From positions 1 through 64,000 of the forward strand of contig CAJBNH010000032.1 of NCBI GenBank assembly GCA_903955385.1: DNA of 64,000 nucleotides. Reading direction: 5' to 3'. How positions within the stretch are numbered: position 1 is the stretch's first letter; each line of letters begins with the position of its first letter. This DNA comes from an uncultured Myxococcales bacterium (GTDB lineage Bacteria; Myxococcota_A; UBA9042). Positions 28,329 to 36,382 of the stretch are shown piece after piece. Under the pieces are notes generated by a model, which saw only the letters and a list, made by a program, of their open reading frames with translations, made no database searches and was not told the origin of the DNA. A program made the position numbers and the translations under genes.

Positions 28329-29483
28329 ATGTTGCGTTTCAAGATGTTCTTCCCTGCCGCCTGCGCGCTGACCCTGACGGTCGCCGCCTGCAACACGCCC
28401 CAGCGCCCCGCCGCGCCCGCGGCCGGTTCCTCAGCCACCGCCTCCGCAGCGGCCGCTGGACTGCCGGCTGATGCGAGCCCGACCGGCGCGATGGTCGCCA
28501 AGGACTCGCCGCTGACGGCCGACCAGCGCGCCATCGTGCTGGCCCGGGTCGGCGATCACGCGATCACGCTGGGCGAGCTTGAATTCCGTCTGGCGCAAGA
28601 GCCGTTGCCCACCCGCAGCCAGTTCGCCAGCGTGCAGAAGCGCAAGGAATATCTGGCCCGCATCGTGCAGTTCGAGGTGCTGGCGGCCGAGGCGAAGCGC
28701 CGGGGACTGGACCGGCATCCAGAGGTGGTCGAGGCCGCCAAGCAGCAGATGGTGCGCCGGCTGCTGATCGACGCGTTGGGCGACGACGATGCGCCGATTC
28801 AGGTGTCGGACGCCGAGCTGCGCGCCTACTACGACGCCAACCCCAGTCTGTACCACAAGCCAGAACAGGTTGAGATCAGTCACATTCTGCTGGCATCTGC
28901 CGCCCAAGCCGAGGGCGTGGCGAACGAGTTGCGCACCGAGTCCAAGGGCAGCACCGCCCGGCTGGTCGCCTTGTGGAACGAGCGGGTGTCCGCCCTGAGC
29001 CTCGATCAGACGTCGGCGCCCTATCTGGGCAATTTGGGTCTGGTGTCGCGCGAGCCGCCCATGGGTGCCACGCCCGCCGAGCTCGAGCGCCAGGGTCGCG
29101 TGCCGCCGGCCGTCATCGAAGCGGCGTTCGCGCTGGAGCCGCATGTCGTGGGGCCGGTGGTCGCCTCGGACTCGGGCTATCACGTGCTGATGGTCACCTC
29201 GCGCAGTCCGGCGGTCGACCGCACGTTCGAGGAGGTGAAGTACTCGATCCGCGCAAGGGTGGCCAAGCGTGAGCAGGATCTTGCCCGGCAGAAGTACATG
29301 GAAGCCGTGCGCGCCAAGACCCGCGTGGAGGTAACCGACGACGCCGTGCGGCTGCTGGTGGCTCCGACGATGGACCGCGCGCCGCGGCTGAAGGGCGACG
29401 GCCACAACCACGAGGAAGAGGGAGAAGACGCCCCGCCTGCCGCACCTGCCGGACCGGCCAAGCCCACCACCACCGCAAAATGA
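28329..29483 (+). CDS. Parvulin-type peptidyl-prolyl isomerase lipoprotein
   Basis: A 384-residue lipoprotein (ALTLTVAAC) with a SurA-N-like helical region (ARVGDHAITLGELEFRLAQE) and a PpiC/parvulin domain (VEISHILLAS to GYHVLMVTSR). The C-terminal tail is His/Glu/Ala/Pro-rich. Such proteins assist folding of exported proteins in the periplasm. ATG at 28329 is preferred: GAGGAAAG touches it and the signal peptide begins there. It is followed 53 bases later by a second SurA-like gene. Confidence 0.88.
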   Translation: MLRFKMFFPAACALTLTVAACNTPQRPAAPAAGSSATASAAAAGLPADASPTGAMVAKDSPLTADQRAIVLARVGDHAITLGELEFRLAQEPLPTRSQFASVQKRKEYLARIVQFEVLAAEAKRRGLDRHPEVVEAAKQQMVRRLLIDALGDDDAPIQVSDAELRAYYDANPSLYHKPEQVEISHILLASAAQAEGVANELRTESKGSTARLVALWNERVSALSLDQTSAPYLGNLGLVSREPPMGATPAELERQGRVPPAVIEAAFALEPHVVGPVVASDSGYHVLMVTSRSPAVDRTFEEVKYSIRARVAKREQDLARQKYMEAVRAKTRVEVTDDAVRLLVAPTMDRAPRLKGDGHNHEEEGEDAPPAAPAGPAKPTTTAK

Positions 29484-29536
29484 CCTGACTGTGAAAGGGG
29501 TTGCCGCGTCCGCTGACGCGCCGCCCGGGAGCCCGC

Positions 29537-30571
29537 ATGCTGACTTTTCGCTTCCTGCCGACCGCACTCGCTGCCTTTGCGCTTGCTGGCCTGACCGCCG
29601 CCTCTGCCGTGGCCGCCACGCCCGCTGAACCGCTGGACACGCGCCGCGCCGCCCTACCCGCAGGCTATGCAGAGGTCGACGGGATCGCCGCCGTCGCGGG
29701 CAACCAAATCATCACGATGGGCGACCTGCGCCGCGCCGTTGGCAGCCACCTGCAGAGTCAGTCGCTGGTCCCCACCGATGCCGAGCGTCCCCGCAGTGAG
29801 GCTGATCTGCGGATGCAGACACTGCAATCCCTGATCGACAGCGCTCTGGTGCTGCAGGCCGCCAAGGATCTGGGCCTGTCTGTGGAGGACAAGGAAGTTG
29901 ACGATCAGGTCAACGGCACCCGGAAGAAGCAGGGCTGGAGCGAGAAGGACATGCAGCAAGCCGTGCGTCGTCTGGGCTTCCGCGACCTGCCGGCGTACCG
30001 GGGGCATGTGCGCAACGAGCTGCTGCGGATGCAGATGCTGCGGGTCAAGCTGGGCGCCCGGCTGCGGGTGACGGACGAAGAGGTCAAGCGCGTCATCGAC
30101 CAAGAGAACGGCGGCGGCAAGTACGAGGACGAGGTCCGCAGCCGCCACATTCTGGTGCTGGTGCCGGCCGACGCAAGCCCGTCCGAGGTCGCCCGACTGC
30201 GCGAAAAGGCTTGGAAAATCCACGACGAGGTGATGGAGGGCAAGAAGACGTTCGCCGAGCTGGCGGAGGAATACAGCGACGACCACGGCGCCGAAGAGGG
30301 CGACTTGGGCTATCTGCGCCGCTGGACGCTGGACCCCACCTTTGCCAACAAGCTGTGGAGCATGCAGAAGGGCGAGATCTCCAAGGTGGTGCAGACGCCG
30401 TTTGGCTTTCACATCATCCAGATGCTCGACCGCCGCCGTGCCGAGGTGAAGGACCGCGAGGTGCTGGAGCAGTTCGTCCGCGCCCGCCTGTCGGAAGAGC
30501 AGTTCGTGCGCCTGTACCGCGCCTGGATCGAAGAGCTGCGGGCCGCCACGCACATCGAGACGCGGATCTGA
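29537..30571 (+). CDS. SurA-like periplasmic chaperone / peptidyl-prolyl isomerase
   Basis: A 344-residue protein with a cleavable signal (LAAFALAGLTAASAVAA) and a SurA N-terminal domain (DGIAAVAGNQIITMGDLRRA). It has one PpiC domain (about residues 196-300: SRHILVLVPADASPSEV, then GDLGYLRR and TPFGFHIIQML). SurA chaperones outer-membrane proteins; E. coli SurA has two PpiC domains and this has one. The start at 29537 has GGGAG upstream. It is second of a tandem pair of parvulin genes. Confidence 0.88.
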   Translation: MLTFRFLPTALAAFALAGLTAASAVAATPAEPLDTRRAALPAGYAEVDGIAAVAGNQIITMGDLRRAVGSHLQSQSLVPTDAERPRSEADLRMQTLQSLIDSALVLQAAKDLGLSVEDKEVDDQVNGTRKKQGWSEKDMQQAVRRLGFRDLPAYRGHVRNELLRMQMLRVKLGARLRVTDEEVKRVIDQENGGGKYEDEVRSRHILVLVPADASPSEVARLREKAWKIHDEVMEGKKTFAELAEEYSDDHGAEEGDLGYLRRWTLDPTFANKLWSMQKGEISKVVQTPFGFHIIQMLDRRRAEVKDREVLEQFVRARLSEEQFVRLYRAWIEELRAATHIETRI

Positions 30572-30603
30572 CGCTCGCGCCGAATTCAAACACACCCAGA
30601 CAC

Positions 30604-30631
30604 TTGACGGGATCGCGATCGCGGCGATACT
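30604..30631 (+). promoter_or_regulatory. lexA promoter
   Basis: -35 TTGACG (30604-30609), 16-base spacer containing the palindrome gatcgcgatc, -10 GATACT (30626-30631). It lies about 73 bases before the lexA ATG and is overlapped by the LexA box. Confidence 0.7.
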
Positions 30632-30643
30632 GAACATCTGTTC
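30632..30643 (+). promoter_or_regulatory. LexA box (SOS operator)
   Basis: GAACATCTGTTC is a perfect GAAC-N4-GTTC palindrome, the Bacillus-type LexA box. It begins at the base after the -10 element, so bound LexA would cover the transcription start. Autoregulation of lexA and the following methylase gene is expected. Confidence 0.8.
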
Positions 30644-30703
30644 CGTAGCTGCGTGCCGGGGTTTGTCCGGCCCGCACCGCCCTCCTGCCCCGAGAGGCCG
30701 CCC

Positions 30704-31414
30704 ATGTCGCCCCGCGCCGAGCTGACTCCCCGCCAGCAGAACATCCTGGACTTCGTAACGGAATTCCAAGGGCAGCACGGCTTTCCGCCCTCGATGCGCG
30801 AGATTGGCGAGTTCTTCGGCATCCGCTCGACCAACGGCGTCAGCGACCACTTGCGGGCGCTGGAGAAGAAGGGATTTCTGAACCGTTCTGGAAACTTGTC
30901 GCGATGCCTGCAGGTCGTTCGCGAGGACGGCAGCCGCGGCGACCCCGTGCGCAGCGTCCCGGCCAAGACCGCGGCGCGACCCATCGAGCGGCGCGACCTG
31001 CGCGGCGGTCCGGCGGGCACTCCGATCACCGTGCCGATCCTGGGAAAGGTCGCGGCTGGCCTGCCGCTGCTGGCGGTCGAGCAAGCCGAGGACGAGGTCG
31101 TCGTCGACTCTTTCCTGCTGGGCGGTCCCGGCGAAGTCTTCGGCCTGAAGGTCGTGGGCGAGTCGATGATCGACGCTGGCATCATGCCGGGCGACTTCCT
31201 GTTCGTGCGCCGCCGCTCGGTCGCGCTGCCGGGTCAGATCGTGGTGGCGATGATCGACGGCGAGGCCACGGTCAAGCGCTTCTTCCCCGAGGGCGACGTC
31301 ATCCGTTTCCAGCCCGAGAACAAGACGATGCAGCCGATCTTCGTGCGCCGGTCGCAGTTTCAGCAATGCGACCTGCTGGGCACCGTCGTCGGCGTGTACC
31401 GCAAGCTGACCTGA
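30704..31414 (+). CDS. lexA: SOS repressor LexA
   Basis: 236 residues: an N-terminal winged-helix DNA-binding domain (LTPRQQNILDFVTEFQGQHG, with PPSMREIGEFFGI) and an S24 autoprotease domain. The cleavage site Ala118-Gly119 (VAAGLP), Ser154 (GESMIDAGI) and Lys191 (ATVKRF) are all present, so RecA-stimulated self-cleavage should work. The linker between domains is about 30 residues longer than in E. coli LexA. The start at 30704 has GAGAGG upstream. Its stop overlaps the next ATG (TGATG). Confidence 0.96.
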   Translation: MSPRAELTPRQQNILDFVTEFQGQHGFPPSMREIGEFFGIRSTNGVSDHLRALEKKGFLNRSGNLSRCLQVVREDGSRGDPVRSVPAKTAARPIERRDLRGGPAGTPITVPILGKVAAGLPLLAVEQAEDEVVVDSFLLGGPGEVFGLKVVGESMIDAGIMPGDFLFVRRRSVALPGQIVVAMIDGEATVKRFFPEGDVIRFQPENKTMQPIFVRRSQFQQCDLLGTVVGVYRKLT

Positions 31415-32259
31415 TGTCGCAGCGACCGCCGCACTTTCTGCCGTACCAAGGCAGCAAGCGTCTGCTCGCGCCGCAGATCCTGGCCGCGCTGGGCGACCGC
31501 CGTTTCCGCCGCATCTACGAGCCCTTCGCGGGATCCGGCGCCGTGACGCTGGCCGCCGCCCACCGCAGCCTGGCCGACGCCTTCGTGCTGGGCGACTCGC
31601 TGCGGTCGTTGGCCGACCTGTGGCGGCAAGTGCTGACCGACCCCGCGGTGCTGGCGCAGGGCTACGAGCGGCTGTGGCACGCGCAAGAGTTGGACCGCGA
31701 CGGCCACTTCCTGAGCATCCGCGCAGAGTTCAATCAGTCCGCCAACCCCGCCGCACTGCTGTACCTGCTGGCCCGCTGCGCCAAGAACGCCCCCCGCTTC
31801 AACCAGTCGGGAGCCTTCAACCAAGCCGAGGACCGTCGCCGCCGCGGTGTGCACCCCGCCCGCCTGACACCACAGCTGATGCAGGTGGCCGCGCTGCTGC
31901 AAGGGCGGTGCGAGGTGCGCGACGGCGACTTTGCCGACCAGCTGCGGGATGCGGGACCCGACGACCTGGCCTATCTCGATCCGCCGTACGAGGGCACGTC
32001 AGTAGGCCGCGACCGGCGGTATCACCAAGGCCTGAACCGCGAGCGGCTGGTCGCCGAGCTGCAACACCTGATCGACCGCAAGGTGCCGTTCCTGCTGAGC
32101 TATGACGGCAGGACCGGGGACCGACGCTACGGCGAGCCGCTGCCAGAGCGGCTGGGGCTGCGGCGTCTGGAACTGCACGCTGGGCGCAGCTCGCAGGCGA
32201 CGCTGGCGGGGCGGGTCGAGTGGACCGTGGAGTCGCTTTACGTGTCGGGGGGGATGTAG
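31414..32259 (+). CDS. D12-class adenine-specific DNA methyltransferase
   Basis: 281 residues with an AdoMet-binding motif (EPFAGSG, about 36-42) and catalytic DPPY (about 189-192), in the order of the D12/Dam class; PYQGSKRLL at the N-terminus is typical. It should methylate adenine N6 in DNA; the target site is unknown. No restriction endonuclease gene adjoins it, so it looks like an orphan enzyme. The ATG shares one base with the lexA stop, so it is probably SOS-co-regulated and translationally coupled. Confidence 0.9.
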   Translation: MSQRPPHFLPYQGSKRLLAPQILAALGDRRFRRIYEPFAGSGAVTLAAAHRSLADAFVLGDSLRSLADLWRQVLTDPAVLAQGYERLWHAQELDRDGHFLSIRAEFNQSANPAALLYLLARCAKNAPRFNQSGAFNQAEDRRRRGVHPARLTPQLMQVAALLQGRCEVRDGDFADQLRDAGPDDLAYLDPPYEGTSVGRDRRYHQGLNRERLVAELQHLIDRKVPFLLSYDGRTGDRRYGEPLPERLGLRRLELHAGRSSQATLAGRVEWTVESLYVSGGM

Positions 32260-32269
32260 GGGAAAAGCC

Positions 32270-34075
32270 TCAGCCCCGCGTCATCCGCTCGATACGCCCC
32301 CGGTAGCCCTGCAATTCCAGGCTGTCCGGGTGGCGTTTCTGCAGGGCGTCCAGCAGCGCGACGGCCGACTCGTGGAACCCGCGCTCGATGAAGAAGTCCA
32401 GCGTGGTCAGGTCCTTCGACATATCGCGCAGGGTCGTGGGCAGCTCAGAGACGGTGTCGGGGCGACGGGCCAGGCGGGGACGCGGCAGCGAGTTGGAGCG
32501 GCGGCGCGCCGAGGCGACGGGTGAGGCGGCATCGTCGGCGGCGTGCTCGACCGAGGACTCGGGCCGCTTGGGCGGCAGGTCGAGGTCGGGCTCGACGGTC
32601 AGGTGGTCGGCAAAATCCTCGATCAGGTCCTCGGCCGTCACCAGCGGAGGCGGTTCTTCGGGCGGAATCGGCGCGATTGGCCGCGACGGGCGCTCGTTGC
32701 CCCCATGCGAAGTCGGCGCATCCCAGCGCGACGGCGCATGCCCCGAAGTCCGCAGCTGTTCCTGAACGGGCATCGAGGGATACAGCCCGGTCGGGTAGCG
32801 TCGCGCGGGAGGGGGCGGCAGGGGCACCCGGGCCGGCGGCAGGAAGGTCGAAGACGGGCGATTGGCGGGCACGGGAACCGGCGCTGATGGTCGAGGCGCG
32901 GGCTGCGCGGCGACGGGCGCTGGGGTGGGGGCGGGCGGCTGTGCCTGCGGCCGCACGGGCGACGACGGACGCGCGGTGGGGGCGGGCGGGCCAATGTGCG
33001 TCGCCGCGTATTGGGCCTTGCGGGCACGCGGCTCCACCACCCGCGAGGTCGGAACGTCCTCCAGCGCGGCATCGGGCAGATCCGGCATGTCGTGCAGGTC
33101 CGGCAGGTCGGGAAGATCCGGAGGTTCGGGCCGCAGGGGCTCGACAGGGCGGATTTGCGACCGACGCGACGCGGCCGAGGGTCCTGCAGCCAACTCCAGC
33201 ACGGTGTCGACCGCGACCGCCGGGCGCATGACGCCCATGTATTCCTTGGCGTCCTCGTCGTCCGGGTCCAGACCGTAAAGCCGCTGCAGCGTGCGATTGG
33301 CGTCGTCGGGCAGGCCGTTGCGGCGGAAGGTGCGGAACAGCTCGCGGCACAGCGCGGCGGCCTTCTCGCGCTGCCCCAGAGACTCCAGGGTGTCGATGAT
33401 GCGCTCGAGCAGCTCGGGGTCGCTGGGCACCGCCTCGTAGCACAACACCAGCTTGGACAGGGCGTTGGGATGTCGCCCCGAGCGGGCGTAGTGCAGGGCC
33501 AGATCGTGGGCCGTCGTGACGTCACGGGGGTCGTGGTGCACCAGCCGTTCGGCCACCTTTTCCCAGTCGTCGGTCTCGCCGCGCTCCAACAGCAGCTCTG
33601 CCAGCGAGCGGAACGACTCGATCGCCTCTTGCGACCGCCCAGCCCGACTCAGCGCCTCTGCAAGCTGCAGCCGCCCGGCCAGATTGTCCGAGTCCATGGC
33701 CAGCAGCCGACGCAGCACTTCGAGCCACTCGCCATGACGCCCCGCCGCCTCCAGCAGCCGACACGCCAGACCGTACTCGCGCACGGCGTCTTCGGTCATG
33801 CGCAGGCGGTGCAGCACCTCGCCGTAGGCCATCCGCACATCGGCGTTTTCCGGACGGATTCTGGCCGCCTGTCGCAGCACTGCCACGGCCTTGACCTGAG
33901 CATTGCGCGCCGAATACAGCGTCGCGACGATCAGCAGCTCGGCCACCGCCTCGTCCAGTCGACCGATGGCCTGCAGCTGCTCGACCCGCTGCAGCCGGTC
34001 GCGGATCTCGACCGCAGCGCCATCGCGACCGGAATCGGCCCTGCTTGACGCGTCTGCTGCGGGACGAGTTGCCAC
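32270..34075 (-). CDS. TPR-repeat protein with long proline-rich linker
   Basis: 601 residues without signal peptide or membrane helix. Residues about 25-285 form tetratricopeptide-like repeats (GRLDEAVAELLIVATLYSAR, NALSKLVLCYEAVPSDPELL). A Pro/Ala/Arg-rich disordered region (about 300-500) follows, then an acidic stretch and a small C-terminal TPR-like unit (FFIERGFHESAVALLDALQK). Likely a cytoplasmic scaffold; the partner is unknown. The start is GTG at 34075 with a weak ribosome site, so the exact N-terminus is unsure. Its end converges with the methylase gene, 10 bases apart. Confidence 0.78.
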   Translation of the reverse strand: MATRPAADASSRADSGRDGAAVEIRDRLQRVEQLQAIGRLDEAVAELLIVATLYSARNAQVKAVAVLRQAARIRPENADVRMAYGEVLHRLRMTEDAVREYGLACRLLEAAGRHGEWLEVLRRLLAMDSDNLAGRLQLAEALSRAGRSQEAIESFRSLAELLLERGETDDWEKVAERLVHHDPRDVTTAHDLALHYARSGRHPNALSKLVLCYEAVPSDPELLERIIDTLESLGQREKAAALCRELFRTFRRNGLPDDANRTLQRLYGLDPDDEDAKEYMGVMRPAVAVDTVLELAAGPSAASRRSQIRPVEPLRPEPPDLPDLPDLHDMPDLPDAALEDVPTSRVVEPRARKAQYAATHIGPPAPTARPSSPVRPQAQPPAPTPAPVAAQPAPRPSAPVPVPANRPSSTFLPPARVPLPPPPARRYPTGLYPSMPVQEQLRTSGHAPSRWDAPTSHGGNERPSRPIAPIPPEEPPPLVTAEDLIEDFADHLTVEPDLDLPPKRPESSVEHAADDAASPVASARRRSNSLPRPRLARRPDTVSELPTTLRDMSKDLTTLDFFIERGFHESAVALLDALQKRHPDSLELQGYRGRIERMTRG

Positions 34076-34128
34076 GCGGTACTGCCTGGGGCGCGTACGC
34101 CCGGTGGGCCGATGCTGAGCCGGCGGAC

Positions 34129-34689
34129 CTAGCGGTTGACGCGCTCGACGTATCGGCCGTCGCGCGTGTCGATCTTCAGCACGTCGGTCGCCGTGATGTA
34201 CAGCGGCACCTGCACGCTGTAACCGGTTTCGACCGTCACGAGCTTGGTGGCGCCCTGCGCGGTGTTGCCGGCCACGCCGGGCTCGCAGAACGTGATCTTG
34301 GCGACGATGAAGTTGGGCAGATCCAGCGCCACGGCCTTGCCCTTGTACATCAGGATGCCGACCTTGAGGCTCTCGACCAGAAAGTTCTTGGCGTCGCCCA
34401 CCTGCTCTTCATCCAAGTCGAACGTCTCGAACGTCTCCTGGTTCATGAAGTGGTACGCGCCGTCGTGGTACAAATAGGCGGTCTGGATCTCCTCGCACTG
34501 CGGCGTGCCGACCTTGTCGCCAGAGCGAAAGGTGCGGTCGATCGTGTTGAGCGTCTGCAGGTTCTTGATGCGCGTGCGGACGAATGCCGAGCCCTTGCCG
34601 GGCTTGACGTGCTGGAAGTCGACGATCTCCCACAGTGCGTCGTCGATCTCGATCTTCAGGCCCTTGCGAAATTGCGTAGTGTCGTACAT
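34129..34689 (-). CDS. efp: Elongation factor P
   Basis: 186 residues in three beta domains. EF-P relieves ribosome stalling at proline stretches. The modifiable loop is KPGKGSAFVR with Lys32 at the tip, matching E. coli Lys34. ATG at 34689 (MYDTTQFRKG) is the family start and has AGGA upstream; the frame opens eight codons earlier. No epmA/epmB-like gene was seen in the window. Proline-rich proteins are plentiful here, which fits a need for EF-P. Confidence 0.96.
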   Translation of the reverse strand: MYDTTQFRKGLKIEIDDALWEIVDFQHVKPGKGSAFVRTRIKNLQTLNTIDRTFRSGDKVGTPQCEEIQTAYLYHDGAYHFMNQETFETFDLDEEQVGDAKNFLVESLKVGILMYKGKAVALDLPNFIVAKITFCEPGVAGNTAQGATKLVTVETGYSVQVPLYITATDVLKIDTRDGRYVERVNR

Positions 34690-34777
34690 CGATTCCTGTC
34701 GAGAGCCGGTCACGTCCGGCGGTGGTGGTCAGGCGACGGGGCCACGACGTGGCATCCGCTCGCGCGAAGAAAGCAAC

Positions 34778-35224
34778 TCAGGACCGCGGCCCGGAGGTCT
34801 GGCGGTCGACCAGCGCTCGCAGGGCGAGCTCGTAGCCGATCGGACCCAACCCCGTCACACGTCCCAAGGCCACATCGGCGAACAGCGACGTCCTGCGAAA
34901 AGCCTCGCGGGCGTCGGTGTTGGTGAGATGGACCTCGATGAAGGGCTTGCCGGTGGCGAGCACGGCGTCACGCAGCGCGACGCTTGTGTGAGTATACCCT
35001 GCCGGGTTCAGGATAAAAGCGTCGGCGGTACGGCGCTGCTGATGCAGTCGGTCGATCAGCGCTCCCTCGTGGTTGGACTGGAAGCTCGTCACCGTCGCGC
35101 CCAGCTCTCGCCCCAGCGCTTGCAGCCGCGCATCGATTTCCGCAAGCGTGGTGCGGCCATAGGTCTTCGGTTCGCGTTCCCCCAACAAGTTCAAGTTGGG
35201 GCCGTGCAGGACGTCGATGTGCAT
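34778..35224 (-). CDS. aroQ: Type II 3-dehydroquinate dehydratase
   Basis: 148 residues of the AroQ family, which converts 3-dehydroquinate to 3-dehydroshikimate in the shikimate pathway. Hallmarks: VLHGPNLNLLGEREPKTYG at the start (catalytic Tyr region), FQSNHEGALIDRLH, NPAGYTHTSVALRDA and EVHLTN. ATG at 35224 has GGAAGGA upstream. It is 88 bases upstream of efp on the same strand; aroQ-efp pairs are common. Confidence 0.97.
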   Translation of the reverse strand: MHIDVLHGPNLNLLGEREPKTYGRTTLAEIDARLQALGRELGATVTSFQSNHEGALIDRLHQQRRTADAFILNPAGYTHTSVALRDAVLATGKPFIEVHLTNTDAREAFRRTSLFADVALGRVTGLGPIGYELALRALVDRQTSGPRS

Positions 35225-35294
35225 GGCAGTCGTCCTTCCTTGCAGCCGGGGGCGCCGGTTCGGCGCGCGGAATTGCGGTGTTCCCCGCCGGGTG

Positions 35295-36308
35295 TCAAGC
35301 CTTGCGCCGCCGAACGCGCACGGCAAGGCCTACGGCAAGCAGCCCACCCAGACTCGCCGCCCAGCCCGCCGCAGTCCGCGTCGCCCGGCAACCGCCGTCT
35401 GCTTCCACCGGCGGCTGGCAACCCTGACTGGTGCAACCCGTGCGGTAGGCGGTGCAGAGGCCCGCGCGGTCGTCGTCGTCCAGCGTCGTCTTCAGCGTCT
35501 CGCCCGCGGGCGCCGTGGCGTACATGGTCGAGGCGGCCACGGTGCTGTGGTCCAGACCCAGAACGTGCCCCACCTCATGCGTGATCGTGTTGGCCAGACT
35601 GTGCTCGCCGGGGCCGCAGCTGCCCGTACAGAAGTCAAAGCTGCCGTCGTTCAACAGGATGTCTGCGTCGACGATGCGGCCGGTGGTGGTGTTGGACGTG
35701 ACCAGGGTGAAGGCCACGACCTGACTTCCCAACGTCCACTTGCTTGGATCCTGTACGAATTGCACGAAGTTGCCGTTGGTGGGCAGGGGCTCGGTCGTGC
35801 ACGTGGCGCTCGCCTCGTCATGGCGGCAACCGCAGGGCTGGCCGCAGTTGCTGCACGCAACCGGGTCGGGCCCGCACGCACCCGGCAGGCCGGCCTGGGC
35901 GACCCCGCCCCATGCCAGCGTCACGCCCAACGGGTTCGGTGCGCAGGCCGTCGGCGCACAGCCGACAGCTTGGGACGACGCGCATAGGTCGCACGTCACG
36001 TCCTGCCACGCCTGAAAGCTGGCGCGCACGGTCGAGATGGTGTCGGCCAGTGTCAGCCCGTCGCCCACTTGAGCGTCCAGAAAGTAGTCGATCTGGAAAG
36101 GAGTCTTGTTCAGGGCCACGCCTGACGTCACGCCCGGCGGGTACCAGCGCAGCTCGCAGCCCGCGCCGTTCTGGGTGCGGTATTGCTTCCACGCGAGCGC
36201 GTCGCGCGCGCCGACCATCGCCCACACGGCCCCGCACAGCAGCAAGCCGGCGAACAGGCCTCGCCTGACCGCTCCGAAGGCTGCGTGCGCTGGCAGGCGG
36301 TGCGACAT
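35295..36308 (-). CDS. Secreted matrixin-like metalloprotease with MYXO-CTERM-like tail
   Basis: 337 residues. An N-terminal signal (GLFAGLLLCGAVWAMVGA) precedes a Cys-rich matrixin-like domain. Zinc motif HEVGHVLGLDH (His244, Glu245, His248, His254) and a Met-turn (STMYAT, Met262) are complete, so it should be an active metallopeptidase. The C-terminus has the tripartite pattern of a MYXO-CTERM sorting signal: Gly-Cys (DGGCRATR), hydrophobic helix (GWAASLGGLLAVGLAV), then RVRRRKA. This implies surface anchoring and processing. The ATG at 36308 has GGGAG upstream. Confidence 0.88.
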   Translation of the reverse strand: MSHRLPAHAAFGAVRRGLFAGLLLCGAVWAMVGARDALAWKQYRTQNGAGCELRWYPPGVTSGVALNKTPFQIDYFLDAQVGDGLTLADTISTVRASFQAWQDVTCDLCASSQAVGCAPTACAPNPLGVTLAWGGVAQAGLPGACGPDPVACSNCGQPCGCRHDEASATCTTEPLPTNGNFVQFVQDPSKWTLGSQVVAFTLVTSNTTTGRIVDADILLNDGSFDFCTGSCGPGEHSLANTITHEVGHVLGLDHSTVAASTMYATAPAGETLKTTLDDDDRAGLCTAYRTGCTSQGCQPPVEADGGCRATRTAAGWAASLGGLLAVGLAVRVRRRKA

Positions 36309-36338
36309 CTCGGCTCCCCGGCCTTGACGGCCTTGGCC

Positions 36339-36366
36339 AGCATACTTGACCCACCCGAAGCGGCAA
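36339..36366 (-). promoter_or_regulatory. Candidate promoter of the matrixin gene
   Basis: Leftward: -35 TTGCCG (36366-36361), 16-base spacer, -10 TATGCT (36344-36339). About 31 bases before the ATG. Good -10. Confidence 0.5.
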
Positions 36367-36382
36367 CCCAAACTCCGCCGCC

